Positions 8,110 to 17,401 are shown, counted from the first letter of the stretch. The stretch is DNA of 64,000 bases from Mesorhizobium sp. PAMC28654 (GCF_020616515.1 NZ_CP085135.1:124001-188000), one strand, 5' to 3'. Notes: a model not told the origin generated them from the sequence alone. Numbers and translations are program-made.

Positions 8110-9413
8110 ACCCGACATTTCACCAGTCCATCCCAAAGGCGTCATCCGAGGCCGTCACCGGTCTGGAACTCATAGACGCGGAAGCCGACAGCCTGCCCGC
8201 GCCGCGGCCACCTGAATTGCGTAGCCGTGCCGCGCGCATCGTTCTTGGTGCCGGCCTTGTGTTGATCGCCTTCAATTTGCGGTCGCTGTTTTCCAGCCTG
8301 TCGGTACTGCTGCCCGAGGTGATGCAGGCAACCGGGCTTTCAGCGGCGGGCGCCAGCCTGCTGACGACCCTGCCGGTCTTGTGCCTTGGCCTGTTTGCGC
8401 CCTTTGCGCCAAGGCTTGCCCAGCGTTTTGGCGCCGAACGCACCTTGCTTGGGGCACTCGTGCTGCTGGCGCTGGGAACCGGGCTGCGCTGGTTCGAATC
8501 GGTTCCGCTGCTGTTTGCCGCCACCTTTCTTGCCGGCGCCGCGATTGCCATCGGCAATGTGCTGCTGCCGGGCCTGGTGAAGCGCGATTTCGCAGACAAG
8601 GTCGCTTTGATGACCGGGCTGTACACGATGGCCTTGTGCGCCGGTTCCGCCGCTGCCGCCGGTCTCACGCTGCCAATCGAACACCTGATCACGGGTTCAT
8701 GGTCGGGGGCGCTCGCCGCCTGGGCGGTGCCCGTACTGGTCGTGCTGTTGATCTGGATCCCGCAGGCGCTGGGCAGCCGGCAGCTGGTGAGCCATCGCGG
8801 CTTCCGCGTCGTCGGCCTTTGGCGCGATCGCCTTGCCTGGCAGGTGACGCTGTTCATGGGGCTGCAATCAGCGCTTGCCTATTGCATTTTCGGTTGGCTG
8901 GCGCCGATCCTGCGCGAACGCGGTTTTGACGCGGCCACCGCCGGCGTCCTCGTTTCGGTCTCGGTGATGACCCAGGTCGTCACTTGCCTTGCGGTGCCGT
9001 CCTTCGCGGTGCGGCTGAAGGACCAGCGCGTTATCAATGTGGCGCTTGTCGTCGTGGCGGTAATCGCGCTGCTCGGCATTCTTTTCGCACCGACGTCGAC
9101 CGTGCTTTTCTGGGCGGTCCTGCAAGGTATCGGGCAGGGCGGACTGATCGCGGCCGCGATGACCCTGATCGTGCTGCGTTCGCCGGATTCGCATGTCGCG
9201 GCACATCTGTCGGGCATGGCACAAGGCGTGGGCTATGTGCTTGCTGCATTCGGCCCGCTGCTCGTCGGTCTGATCCGGGGCTGGACCGGCAGCTTTTCGG
9301 GGACGGCCTTCCTGTTTGTCGCGCTCGGGCTTGGCGTGGCCGTCATGGGGTTTGGCGCCGGCCGTGCATTGCATGTCGGCGCACGGGCCGTACCCGCCGA
9401 CGGCCAGGGCTGA
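8106..9413 (+). CDS. CynX/NimT-family MFS transporter
   Basis: The protein has 435 residues. A hydrophilic N-terminal tail of about 45 residues is followed by roughly twelve membrane segments. The first segment (VLIAFNLRSLFSSLSVLLPEV) matches the opening of CynX-type carriers, the major-facilitator subgroup that includes the cyanate transporter CynX and the 2-nitroimidazole carrier NimT. The transported compound is not predictable. The ATG overlaps the stop of the FadR-type regulator (ATGA), so the two are translationally coupled, and the exporter is likely induced by the regulator's ligand. No terminator is obvious before the convergent small membrane protein gene. Confidence 0.87.
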   Translation: MNPTFHQSIPKASSEAVTGLELIDAEADSLPAPRPPELRSRAARIVLGAGLVLIAFNLRSLFSSLSVLLPEVMQATGLSAAGASLLTTLPVLCLGLFAPFAPRLAQRFGAERTLLGALVLLALGTGLRWFESVPLLFAATFLAGAAIAIGNVLLPGLVKRDFADKVALMTGLYTMALCAGSAAAAGLTLPIEHLITGSWSGALAAWAVPVLVVLLIWIPQALGSRQLVSHRGFRVVGLWRDRLAWQVTLFMGLQSALAYCIFGWLAPILRERGFDAATAGVLVSVSVMTQVVTCLAVPSFAVRLKDQRVINVALVVVAVIALLGILFAPTSTVLFWAVLQGIGQGGLIAAAMTLIVLRSPDSHVAAHLSGMAQGVGYVLAAFGPLLVGLIRGWTGSFSGTAFLFVALGLGVAVMGFGAGRALHVGARAVPADGQG

Positions 9414-9430
9414 GCTGGCTGGATTGGTCT

Positions 9431-9715
9431 TCAGGGTTTTCTGCCGAAAGCCAGTCCCGCCGCGTGAAAGAGACCCATCAGCAGGACCCCGATGGCACCA
9501 AAGACCAGCGAGACGATGGGATACTGTCCGAAGTTGGTCCCGTACGCCAAGAGGGTTGCTACGATAAAGCTTGCCCAGCCAACTATCAGATTGGGCACAG
9601 CAGAGTTGCCGAATAAGCACGGGTAGGATCCCCTGGTTATCCCGCTCACGAAATGTGGGACACCATTGACACCAAAAACGCCTGTGAAAAAGGCAAGGAT
9701 TGCCGCTAGCCACAT
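9431..9715 (-). CDS. Small conserved inner-membrane protein, unknown function
   Basis: The protein has 94 residues from MWLAAILAFFTGVFGVNG, with three to four hydrophobic segments (residues 1-20, 42-60 and 68-88). A loop reads VPHFVSGITRGSYPCLFG. This loop pattern recurs in small uncharacterised membrane proteins of alphaproteobacteria. A longer open frame extends upstream to 9895, but its extra 60 residues are basic and not membrane-like, so the internal ATG was chosen. It is convergent with the MFS gene and divergent from the hydrolase gene. No function can be given. Confidence 0.65.
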   Translation of the reverse strand: MWLAAILAFFTGVFGVNGVPHFVSGITRGSYPCLFGNSAVPNLIVGWASFIVATLLAYGTNFGQYPIVSLVFGAIGVLLMGLFHAAGLAFGRKP

Positions 9716-9906
9716 ATGAGTTCCGTCCCCAGATCGAGGCACGCTGTTCCCTACGGACCGCCCGGTTCTCGAGCCGCTCCAGAAATTGTGCGCGAGGCCA
9801 ACGTAGAGCAACCCCGATACGCATTTGTGAACGCGGCGGATCCACATCGCCTTGCCCAACTGGCTGGCGCGGATATGTATCGCACGACAAGTCAACGGAG
9901 CGGATT

Positions 9907-10644
9907 ATGGCCAAGCAGGATATTCAGATCAAAACCAGGGATGGCGTGGCCAAGGCGGGGCTCTTCCGCCCTGCGTCCGCATCGTCGACCAAAGCCGGAA
10001 TCATTCTCTACATGGACGCCTTTGGTCCGCGATCTGCGCTTGATGCCATGGCGGAACGGTTGGCAGGCGACGGCTATGCGGTGCTGGTTCCCGATCTTTT
10101 CTATCGATTTGGCGCCTATGGTCCGTTCGACGCCAAGACGGCATTCGCCGAGGAAAAGAGCAAGGCGGCGCTCATGGCCATGGTTGGCGGCACGACGCAG
10201 GAGATGACCATCAGCGACAGCGGCGCTTTCCTTGAGGCGCTGGCCGCTGAAGGTGTTATCGGACCGATCGGCACGGTCGGCTATTGCATGGGCGGCGCAC
10301 GGGCGCTGAACGCCGCCGCTGCATATCCCGACAGGATAAAGGCGGCCGCCAGTTTCCATGGCGGCAATCTAGCCAGCGACGCCGCCGACAGCCCACACCA
10401 CAAGGCAGCCGCCATCAAGGCGCGGGTCTATGTCGGCATGGCGGGTGTCGACAGAAGCTTTCCGCCCGAACAATCGGCGCGGCTGGCAGAGGCGCTGCGG
10501 GTAGCGGAAGTCGATCATGTCATCGAGAACTATGTCGGCATGGCGCATGGCTGGTGCGTGTCCGATCACGGTGTGTTCGATGCGGTGGGCGCCGAGCGCC
10601 ATTGGAAACGGCTGGGCGTGCTCTTCGCCGAAACCCTGATCTGA
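9907..10644 (+). CDS. Dienelactone hydrolase-family protein
   Basis: The enzyme has 245 residues and an alpha/beta-hydrolase fold. The nucleophile is a cysteine, Cys127, in the elbow GYCMGG, as in dienelactone hydrolases. The acid residue is expected near GMAGVDRSF, and the catalytic His is in GMAHGWCV. ATG 9907 was chosen because it has a good ribosome site (GGAG at 9896-9899) and begins a family-like N-terminus (MAKQDIQIKTRDG). The open frame continues upstream but reads across the divergent small membrane gene. It stands alone, so the physiological ester or lactone is unknown. It is cytoplasmic, with no signal peptide. Confidence 0.87.
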   Translation: MAKQDIQIKTRDGVAKAGLFRPASASSTKAGIILYMDAFGPRSALDAMAERLAGDGYAVLVPDLFYRFGAYGPFDAKTAFAEEKSKAALMAMVGGTTQEMTISDSGAFLEALAAEGVIGPIGTVGYCMGGARALNAAAAYPDRIKAAASFHGGNLASDAADSPHHKAAAIKARVYVGMAGVDRSFPPEQSARLAEALRVAEVDHVIENYVGMAHGWCVSDHGVFDAVGAERHWKRLGVLFAETLI

Positions 10645-10758
10645 CCGTCCTCACCTGACGCTCTTGCCTGTTGGCTGCCCCGCACGTTCGGGGTATCAGG
10701 CTGCGAAAGCCGCGCGTCGTCTTAGGGCGACGCAGGCCGAGCGGGAACGAACAGCTGA

Positions 10759-11937
10759 ATGCAATCCTATGATGTGGTGATCATCGGCGCCGGCGCCGCT
10801 GGAATGATGTGCGCCGTGGAGGCCGCCAAGCGCGGCCGCTCGGTGCTCATCCTCGATCATGCGGCGATGCCCGGCGAAAAGATCCGCATCTCTGGTGGTG
10901 GCCGCTGCAACTTCACCAATATCCATGCGAGCCCAAAGAACTTTCTTTCGGGGAATCCGCATTTCTGCATCTCGGCGCTCAGCCGCTACACGCAACGCGA
11001 TTTCATCGCGCTCGTCCAACGTCACCGCATCGCCTATCACGAGAAGACGCTGGGACAGCTGTTCTGCGATGGCTCGGCACGCCAGGTCATCGACATGCTG
11101 GTCGGCGAAATGCAGGACAGGGGCGTGCAACTGTCATTGTCGACCAGCGTCGAGAACATCAGCAAGACCGAGGATGGGTTCGTCGTGACGCTGTCGACCG
11201 GCACGGTCACCTGCCAATCCATGGTCGTGGCTTGCGGCGGCAAGTCCATTCCCAAGATGGGAGCCACGAGCTTCGGCTATGAGATCGCTGATCGGTTTGG
11301 CCTGGCCATCATCGAAACACGCCCGGCGCTGGTGCCGCTGACCTTCGACGCAAAGACACTCGAGCGACTTGCGCCCTTGGCCGGCAATGCCGTCGACGCC
11401 GAAGTTTCTTGCGGCAAGACGCGGTTTTCCGAAGCCATGCTGTTTACGCATCGCGGCGTCAGCGGGCCCTCGATCCTGCAGATATCGTCCTATTGGCGCG
11501 AGGGCGACGAGATCCGCATCGCCATGCTGCCGGGGACGGACGTGGCCGAGCTGCTTGGCGCCGCCAGGCGCATCAACGGACGGCAAGCGGTTCAGACGGT
11601 GCTGGCAAACCACTTGCCGAAGCGTCTTGCGCAGGCTGTGGCCGAGCGCACCGGAATCAATGGCAATCTCGCTGATATGACCGACCTACAGATGAAATCC
11701 GTCGAAGCCGCGGTCAACGACTGGCGCATCAAGCCTGCCGGATCGGAAGGCTATCGCACCGCCGAAGTGACGCTTGGCGGGGTCGACACGAGCGCGCTCG
11801 ACCAGAGGACGATGCAGGCGAAATCCGTGCCGGGCCTGTTTTTCATAGGCGAAGTCGTTGACGTCACTGGCTGGCTCGGTGGTTATAATTTCCAGTGGGC
11901 GTGGTCGTCCGGCTGGGTGGCTGGACAAGCGGTCTAG
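10759..11937 (+). CDS. YhiN/HI0933-family flavoprotein (BaiN-like)
   Basis: The protein has 392 residues. The N-terminal dinucleotide motif is VVIIGAGAAGMMCAVEAAKRG, and the family signature ISGGGRCNFTN lies at about residue 50. A second nucleotide-binding element is VACGGKSIPKMG, and the C-terminal GLFFIGEVVDVTGWLGGYNFQWAW closes the FAD site. These NAD(P)/FAD proteins are widespread. One gut relative reduces bile acids, but the usual bacterial role is not known. The length is normal for the family. It stands alone, convergent with the chromate transporter genes 31 bases downstream. Confidence 0.9.
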   Translation: MQSYDVVIIGAGAAGMMCAVEAAKRGRSVLILDHAAMPGEKIRISGGGRCNFTNIHASPKNFLSGNPHFCISALSRYTQRDFIALVQRHRIAYHEKTLGQLFCDGSARQVIDMLVGEMQDRGVQLSLSTSVENISKTEDGFVVTLSTGTVTCQSMVVACGGKSIPKMGATSFGYEIADRFGLAIIETRPALVPLTFDAKTLERLAPLAGNAVDAEVSCGKTRFSEAMLFTHRGVSGPSILQISSYWREGDEIRIAMLPGTDVAELLGAARRINGRQAVQTVLANHLPKRLAQAVAERTGINGNLADMTDLQMKSVEAAVNDWRIKPAGSEGYRTAEVTLGGVDTSALDQRTMQAKSVPGLFFIGEVVDVTGWLGGYNFQWAWSSGWVAGQAV

Positions 11938-11968
11938 ACGGCACCTGCGGCAGCCATGGTCCGATTGC

Positions 11969-12520
11969 CTAGACAAGGCCCGTCGCATGGAGCCCGATAA
12001 AAATAGCCACACCCGCGCCGATCAAAAGAAGCGGGTTCACCCTGGTCAGAAGAAGCGTTCCTGTTGATGCAAATGCCACGGTGCGTGCGAACCAGCCGCC
12101 GTCTATGGCCTGCAGCAATACATAGGTCGACGCGAGGATCATGCCCGCGGCGACGGGCCGGAGTCCTGCCTCCAGCGCCCGCTTCCAGCGCGTACCGCCG
12201 TCGCGGGACCACAGATGAGCGACGGCGTAGATAAGAAAGGTCGTCGGGCCAAAAATGGCCAGGGTTGAAACGACGGCGCCCCAAAACCCGGCGACCTGCC
12301 AGCCAATCAACGTAACCAGCAGGGATCCCGGCCCCGGGGCCATCCGCGATATGGCGAATGCCTCGACAAATTGCGACTGGCTCATCCATTGATGGACGTC
12401 GACAACCTGCCGATTGATATCGGCAATGGCGCTCTGTCCGCCGCCGATGGTGACGAGGGAGAGCGGAGCAAACACCGCCAGCAAGCTCAGCACCAGCGAG
12501 GTGTGCGGGCTCTCACTCAT
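11969..12520 (-). CDS. Chromate transporter, second half (ChrA-type short subunit)
   Basis: The protein has 183 residues from MSESPHTS with about six membrane helices. Chromate-transporter repeat features are LVTIGGGQSAIADI near the start and AFAISRMAPGPGSLLV after it. In many rhizobia the CHR carrier is split into two short genes with opposite topology, and this is the second. Its ATG overlaps the first gene's stop by eight bases (ATGAGTGA), so translation is coupled and a 1:1 complex is likely. Chromate or sulfate efflux is the family role. The real substrate here is untested. Confidence 0.9.
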   Translation of the reverse strand: MSESPHTSLVLSLLAVFAPLSLVTIGGGQSAIADINRQVVDVHQWMSQSQFVEAFAISRMAPGPGSLLVTLIGWQVAGFWGAVVSTLAIFGPTTFLIYAVAHLWSRDGGTRWKRALEAGLRPVAAGMILASTYVLLQAIDGGWFARTVAFASTGTLLLTRVNPLLLIGAGVAIFIGLHATGLV

Positions 12521-13076
12521 CAACTTGTCCCTTGGCGTAGGCATTGGCCACGCCCAAAGATCCGACGGCCAGAACGACCCAGAAAAGCGGCCAGTGCAGG
12601 ATTGCGACGGCGATGAATGTGCCGGCCATGATCATGATGGGAATAGCGTTTCGAGGCACCGCTCGCGCCGCCGTGATGCCCATGGATAGCGACAGGCCGA
12701 CAGCGGCCGCCGCGGCTCCGGTCAACACCACATGCGTCAGCGGATAGCGCGACAAGGAGGCGAATACCGCTCCCAACAGAACTATGACGATGGCGGGCGG
12801 GACGATGATGCCGACAAAGCCAATCAAGGCGCCACGCCAGCCAAGAAACCTGTAGCCGATCCAGACGGCCATGTTCTTGACGTTCACACCAGGCAGCGCC
12901 TGGGAAATGGAAAGGCCGTTGAGGAATTCCTCCTGCGTCATCCATTTGCGGTTTTGAACAAATTCCCGCAGCAGCCAGCCACTCAATCCACCGCCGAAAC
13001 TCGTCAGGGCGATGCGTGTGAAAACCCAGAACAGCTGCGAGCCGCTAGGGGCGGATGGTGTTTTCGGTGTCGACAT
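12513..13076 (-). CDS. Chromate transporter, first half (ChrA-type short subunit)
   Basis: The protein has 187 residues from MSTPKTPSAPSG and about six membrane segments. It contains the CHR hallmarks ALTSFGGGLSGWLLREF, GLSISQALPGVNVKNMAVWIG and the Gly/Pro-rich GIIVPPAIVIVLLG. It partners the coupled downstream gene to form a two-subunit carrier for chromate or a similar oxyanion. An upstream ATG at 13100 adds eight residues and is less family-like. A rhizobial palindromic repeat lies just upstream and may overlap the promoter region. Confidence 0.9.
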   Translation of the reverse strand: MSTPKTPSAPSGSQLFWVFTRIALTSFGGGLSGWLLREFVQNRKWMTQEEFLNGLSISQALPGVNVKNMAVWIGYRFLGWRGALIGFVGIIVPPAIVIVLLGAVFASLSRYPLTHVVLTGAAAAAVGLSLSMGITAARAVPRNAIPIMIMAGTFIAVAILHWPLFWVVLAVGSLGVANAYAKGQVDE

Positions 13077-13110
13077 ATTCAACGTTCTGGCTGCGGCCAT
13101 CTCTTCGTTG

Positions 13111-13180
13111 GAGCATGATCCCCGGACAAGCGAAAACCGTTTCTCCCAGAAAACCGGTTCCGACTTTCGGGATCGTGCCC
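13111..13180. repeat. Rhizobial short interspersed palindromic repeat
   Basis: This is an imperfect inverted repeat of about 70 bases. The left arm GCATGATCCCCGGACAAG is matched by the complement of TTTCGGGATCGTGC on the right, with CGAAAACCG and CGGTTCCG arms inside. The GCATGATC...AAAACCG...CGGGAT..GTGC pattern is the type repeated between genes in Mesorhizobium and related genomes. A related element is at 56434-56482. Confidence 0.7.
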
Positions 13181-13492
13181 TAGCAAGAGAACCAGAGACC
13201 CGAGTCGAGCCGGAATTGCCAGCGCCATGCTCGACGGCAACAGGTCACTCTTTCTGGCGCCCGCCGTGAAGGCCTCTCGTTTTTCGACATCCCGCTCGAA
13301 GGGCGTGGCCGTTCGAGTGGGTGGCGGGGCAGTCAACCTATTGCGTCCGCATGCTGCGGCGGACAACATTCCCTTCCAGGAAGACGCCGGCCCGCGCTGT
13401 ATCCGGAACGACGCCTTGCTGTGCGGCCAGGCGACACAGTCTCGAAACACACCTCCTGAATATCGGCGACGTCGATACAATCAGGAGGCGAG
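13181..13492. other. Intergenic region without a supported gene
   Basis: About 310 bases lie between the palindromic repeat and the secreted-protein gene. Several short open frames cross it on both strands but none has recognisable family features or consistent codon use. It should contain the promoter for the gene starting at 13493, whose Shine-Dalgarno (AGGAGG) is at 13482-13487. Confidence 0.5.
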
Positions 13493-14421
13493 ATGCGGTT
13501 TTTCACTATTGGCAGGGCTTTGGCCTTTGCACTGTTGACGGGTTGCCTGGCGACGCCAGCCATTGCCGGGCAAAAGCAATGTTCCTGCCAGGATTTGCAG
13601 AGCATTCAAGAGGAACTGAAGAATGCGGAATATGAAGCTCAGTTCTTTTCGGATATGGCAAAAAAGTTGAAGGCAGTGGAGGATCCGCTGATCGAGGCGC
13701 ACAAGAACCCGATCGATCCTGATTCGGACGTCAATATCGGCCATCGCTCGTCCTTGAAACGCACCGAAATCATGAGCATCGCGAGCGCTGTTCGAGAGAA
13801 ACGGCATCCGTCTATTGGGACAGGCTGCCAAGCCTTATCGCCGCCGAGGAGGCGGAACGCTACGCAGAGCAGGCCAAGGCCATGCGGGCAGTGCTGAAGC
13901 GTGTCGTCGATGAGGGCACCATGACTGTCGAGGCGAAGATGGAACCCCGCTTTACCGGTCCGCAATTCGATGTCACCTATTCCTATGTCACGCCGTCGGT
14001 GAAGATGGAGGGCAAGAGCTCGCCGGGATCCGACAGCTGGACGTTGAACGGAAAAGGCAAGCGGTCCGGCAAGATCAAGAACATGAAAGTCGGTGGCATG
14101 ACCTGCAAGTCGAGCGGCCAGCTGAACGACGACATCGACATGGTTCTGGACACGGACGGTTTCGCCATGAGCCTCAGAAACAGGTCCACGGGCAAGCCCG
14201 GCGATGTCAAGGTTCGATGCACGGGCGGGTACGGCATGTCGATGCGTCCGAAGGGTGAGGTCGGCAGCGGCGACGTCTTTGCCGAGGAACGCCTGGCCAA
14301 CGATGCTGATGTGTCGCAGGACGTCAGAACCATGCCATTCGCCAAGATTGTCGCTCAGGGCGGCATGTCTCTCAGTGGCAAGAACACGGTCACGGTGCGT
14401 CTTGTCTGTCCAGGCCAATGA
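13493..14421 (+). pseudogene. Secreted hypothetical protein interrupted by a frameshift
   Basis: The first frame encodes a signal peptide (MRFFTIGRALAFALLTGCLATPAIAG) and a mature start rich in Lys/Glu with CSCQDLQSIQ. It then runs into low-complexity basic nonsense after about residue 100. From about 13796 the neighbouring frame takes over with coherent sequence (TASVYWDRLPSLIAAEEAER onward), which joins the downstream frame ending at 14421. The whole span is 929 bases, one short of 310 codons, so one lost base near 13785-13800 explains the break. The C-terminal part has several Cys and Gly-rich strands and no family I recognise. It may be a true pseudogene or a sequencing error. No slippery heptamer was seen that would support programmed shifting. 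Confidence 0.7.
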
Positions 14422-14508
14422 GGCCCCATCGGCCGCTATCGCGGATCAATTCGAACTTTTTCTTCCCATCACCCCAAGGAATCGCCACTAGCCTTCGTCC
14501 AAGAGACA

Positions 14509-15072
14509 ATGATGGCGATGATGCTGGATGAAAACGAAGCCTCCGACGCCGAACTGATCGGGCGGGCGAAGGGCGGAGACAGGGGGGCGTTCGGCACATT
14601 GCTGGAGCGCCACTATGACTTCGTCTATCGAGCCGCCTATCGCTGGTGCGGAAGGAAGGCCGACGCCGAGGATATCGCCCAGGATGTCTGCGTCCGGCTT
14701 GGCCGTGCGATCCGCGACTATCATGGTGGCGGCGCGTTCACGACATGGCTCTACGCCATGACGCTGAACGCCGTGCGCGACATGATGCGCAAGACTGCCC
14801 GCGAGGCGGTCAAGACCGAGGCCTACGGCGCCCACGCCCTGATCTCGGGCGAAGCTTCGGTCGAGGTGGAAGATCCGGCCGAGGCGCTTTGGGCGGCGGT
14901 GCGAATGCTGCCCGACAAGCAGCGCGATGCGGTGCTGCTCGTCTATGGCGAAGGGCTCAGTCACGCGGCTGCGGCCGAGGTGATGGCGATCTCGGAGACG
15001 ACGGTTTCCTGGCACATCCATGAAGCGAAGAAACGGTTGAAGACGCTGATGCGTTCAGCCGGGGAAGTGTGA
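14509..15072 (+). CDS. ECF-type RNA polymerase sigma factor
   Basis: The protein has up to 187 residues; four closely spaced ATGs make the exact start uncertain. Sigma region 2 is at residues 18-90, with DFVYRAAYRWCGRKADAEDIAQDVCVRLG. Region 4 is at 125-180, with LLVYGEGLSHAAAAEVMAISETTVSWHIHEAKKRL as the -35-reading helix-turn-helix. There is no N-terminal region 1, as expected for extracytoplasmic-function sigmas. Its stop overlaps the next start by four bases (GTGA), coupling it to a membrane-anchored von Willebrand A protein whose N-terminus looks like an anti-sigma. Self-regulated control of that protein is the natural inference. Confidence 0.92.
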   Translation: MMAMMLDENEASDAELIGRAKGGDRGAFGTLLERHYDFVYRAAYRWCGRKADAEDIAQDVCVRLGRAIRDYHGGGAFTTWLYAMTLNAVRDMMRKTAREAVKTEAYGAHALISGEASVEVEDPAEALWAAVRMLPDKQRDAVLLVYGEGLSHAAAAEVMAISETTVSWHIHEAKKRLKTLMRSAGEV

Positions 15073-17243
15073 CCATGGTCGACGACAACGAACTTAGGAA
15101 GCTGCGCGACATCGCGGCACCGGCGCCGGGCGAGGACGCGAAGGCACGCGCCTTCGAGGCCGCCATGCGCGCTTATGACCTGGTCGAAAAAGATTCGCCC
15201 GCCACCCAAGGATCGGCCGCGGGGCTTCGTCTCACAGAGCGAGCACAAAAGCTCTGGAGCGAAATCATGCAAAAGAAATTGATTGCCACGCCGGCCATTG
15301 CCGGGCTGGTCGCCTTGCCGATCGCCGGATACGCCACTTTTCAACTGCTGAGGGAACAGCCGCCGATATTGGGCGGCGGCCAGACGATCACGGAAACGCT
15401 GGCTGACAAGCCTGCAACGATGACGCCGCTGGCCAAGCCGGCGACGCAGACCCTGGCGGCCAACGAGCCGCTTGCGCCGAACGCCCCGGCAAAGGACAAG
15501 AAAGCGGATGCGGAAAGCCGCGATGCATCCGAGGCGCCGGTGGCGCCGGCCGCGCGGCCGAAGTCCGAAGCGCCCGTTGCTGTTGGTGCAGCGCAGGAAT
15601 CGGCGCCGAGCGTTCCCAACCAGGATGCCGCCAGCGCTGGAGCGGCAACGTTGAATATTGCGCCCCTTGCGCCGCCGCCTGTTGGTGAGTTTGCGCTGGA
15701 TGGCGCCAAAAGCGCGCCCAGCTCGTCGCGGGTTGCCCGCATGTCCGCCGAGTCCAAGCTGATGGTGCGGCAGCCCGCGCCAGTTCCTTCCGATCAACTG
15801 TCGGTGCAGGAGGAAAACCGCAATCGCGTCGAGGATTTCAAGACCAATCCGGTGCATGCGGCGCTCGAGGATCCGGTCTCGACCTTCTCGATCGATGTCG
15901 ACACCGCCTCTTATGCCTTCGTGCGACGCTCGCTGAAGGAAGGGTCCGTGCCACAGGCCGATACGGTCCGCGTCGAGGAGATGATCAATTACTTCCCCTA
16001 TGACTGGAAGGGGCCGGATTCCGCTTCGACGCCGTTCAACTCGACCGTCAGCGTCATGCCGACGCCGTGGAACAACCAAACCAAGCTGATGCATGTCGCC
16101 ATCAAGGGCTTTGACATCAAGCCCGCCGAGCAGCCCAAGGCCAATCTGGTCTTTCTGATCGACGTTTCGGGCTCGATGGATGAACCGGACAAGCTGCCGC
16201 TGCTGCAGTCGGCGTTCCGGCTGCTGGTCAACAGGCTGCAGCCCGATGATACCGTCTCGATCGTCACTTATGCCGGAGAGGCCGGTACGGTGCTGATGCC
16301 AACCAAGGTTTCCGAGAAGGACAAGATCCTGGCGGCGATCGGCAACCTGCAGCCGGGCGGATCGACGGCGGGCGAAGCCGGCATCAGGCAAGCCTACAAG
16401 CTTGCCCAGCAATCCTTCATCAAGGATGGCGTCAATCGCGTGATGCTGGCCACCGACGGTGACTTCAATGTCGGCCAGTCGGATGATGACGATCTGAAAC
16501 GGTTGATCGAAAAGGAGCGCCAGACCGGTGTGTTCCTGTCGGTGTTCGGCTTCGGCCACGACAATCTGAACGACCAGATGATGCAGACCATCGCCCAAAA
16601 CGGCAATGGCACCGCCGCCTATATCGACACGTTGGCCGAGGCCGAGAAGGTGCTGGTCGAGGATGCGTCCTCGACGCTGTTTCCGATCGCCAAGGATGTG
16701 AAGATCCAGGTCGAGTTCAATCCGCAAAAGGTCGGGGAATACCGGCTGATCGGCTACGAGACCCGCGCCTTGAACCGCGAGGATTTCAACAACGACCGCG
16801 TCGATGCCGGCGACATCGGTTCCGGTCATTCGGTCACCGCCATCTACGAGATTACGCCCAAGGGCAGCGGGGGCGAGCAGGTAGACCCGCTGCGCTATGG
16901 CCAGGCCTCGGTGGACAATGGCGGCGTGGCCAATGCCGACGAATATGCCTTCGTCAAGATCCGCTACAAGCTGCCGAACGAAGACGTCTCGAAGCTGATC
17001 ACCACGCCGGTGACATCAGCCAACGAGGTATCGTCCTTCGATCAGGCGAGTGCCGATCAGCGTTTCTCGGTTGCCGTCGCGGCGTTCGGCCAAAAACTTC
17101 GCGACGAGGATGCGACGGCGAAGTTCGGCTACGACAAGATCATGCAGATCGCCGATGCCGCCCGGGGCGCCGACCCGTTCGGATACAGGTCCGAGTTCCT
17201 GTCGCTGGTGCGGCTGGCCTCGGCGCTGGGCGACGGCAAGTAG
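15069..17243 (+). CDS. Membrane-anchored von Willebrand factor A protein (YfbK-like) with anti-sigma-like N-terminus
   Basis: The protein has about 724 residues. Residues 1-65 are charged and cytosolic (NELRKLRDIAAPAPGEDAKA), like short anti-sigma proteins. A membrane segment follows at about 70-95 (IATPAIAGLVALPIAGYATF). Residues 100-240 are Ala/Pro-rich periplasmic linker. A YfbK-type N-domain precedes the vWA domain, whose MIDAS motif Asp-x-Ser-x-Ser is visible in FLIDVSGSMDEPDK at about residue 365, with the matching LATDGDFNVG. A DUF3520-type C-terminal domain ends the protein. Start is GTG 15069 or ATG 15075. vWA proteins bind partners through a divalent metal. The coupled sigma factor suggests this protein both senses and regulates, but its partner is unknown. 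A terminator follows. Confidence 0.9.
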   Translation: MTMVDDNELRKLRDIAAPAPGEDAKARAFEAAMRAYDLVEKDSPATQGSAAGLRLTERAQKLWSEIMQKKLIATPAIAGLVALPIAGYATFQLLREQPPILGGGQTITETLADKPATMTPLAKPATQTLAANEPLAPNAPAKDKKADAESRDASEAPVAPAARPKSEAPVAVGAAQESAPSVPNQDAASAGAATLNIAPLAPPPVGEFALDGAKSAPSSSRVARMSAESKLMVRQPAPVPSDQLSVQEENRNRVEDFKTNPVHAALEDPVSTFSIDVDTASYAFVRRSLKEGSVPQADTVRVEEMINYFPYDWKGPDSASTPFNSTVSVMPTPWNNQTKLMHVAIKGFDIKPAEQPKANLVFLIDVSGSMDEPDKLPLLQSAFRLLVNRLQPDDTVSIVTYAGEAGTVLMPTKVSEKDKILAAIGNLQPGGSTAGEAGIRQAYKLAQQSFIKDGVNRVMLATDGDFNVGQSDDDDLKRLIEKERQTGVFLSVFGFGHDNLNDQMMQTIAQNGNGTAAYIDTLAEAEKVLVEDASSTLFPIAKDVKIQVEFNPQKVGEYRLIGYETRALNREDFNNDRVDAGDIGSGHSVTAIYEITPKGSGGEQVDPLRYGQASVDNGGVANADEYAFVKIRYKLPNEDVSKLITTPVTSANEVSSFDQASADQRFSVAVAAFGQKLRDEDATAKFGYDKIMQIADAARGADPFGYRSEFLSLVRLASALGDGK

Positions 17244-17316
17244 TGGTGACGGTGGTCGGTTTCTTTCAGGCGGGATCGTTCTGACAGGGGAGGCCGTCCT
17301 GCGGGCGGATGAGGCA

Positions 17317-17352
17317 GGCCGGCGAGGGATCTTTTCCTTGCCGGCCTTTTTT
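17317..17352 (+). terminator. Rho-independent terminator of the sigma/vWA operon
   Basis: An 11-base stem (GGCCGGCGAGG with CCTTGCCGGCC, one G-T pair) is followed by six T residues. It lies 73 bases after the vWA gene, directly before the glutamine amidotransferase start, so the two are separate transcription units. Confidence 0.9.
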
Positions 17353-17401
17353 CGTTGCGCTGCGATCTTACGCCAACCATTCTGGCGGAAAAGGCAGAGC
17401 C

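Noticed and set aside
14961..16829. Long open frame antisense to the von Willebrand A gene
   Set aside because: Its translation is Arg/Gln/Leu-rich with no family features, and the opposite strand encodes a clear vWA protein. It is a product of high GC content.
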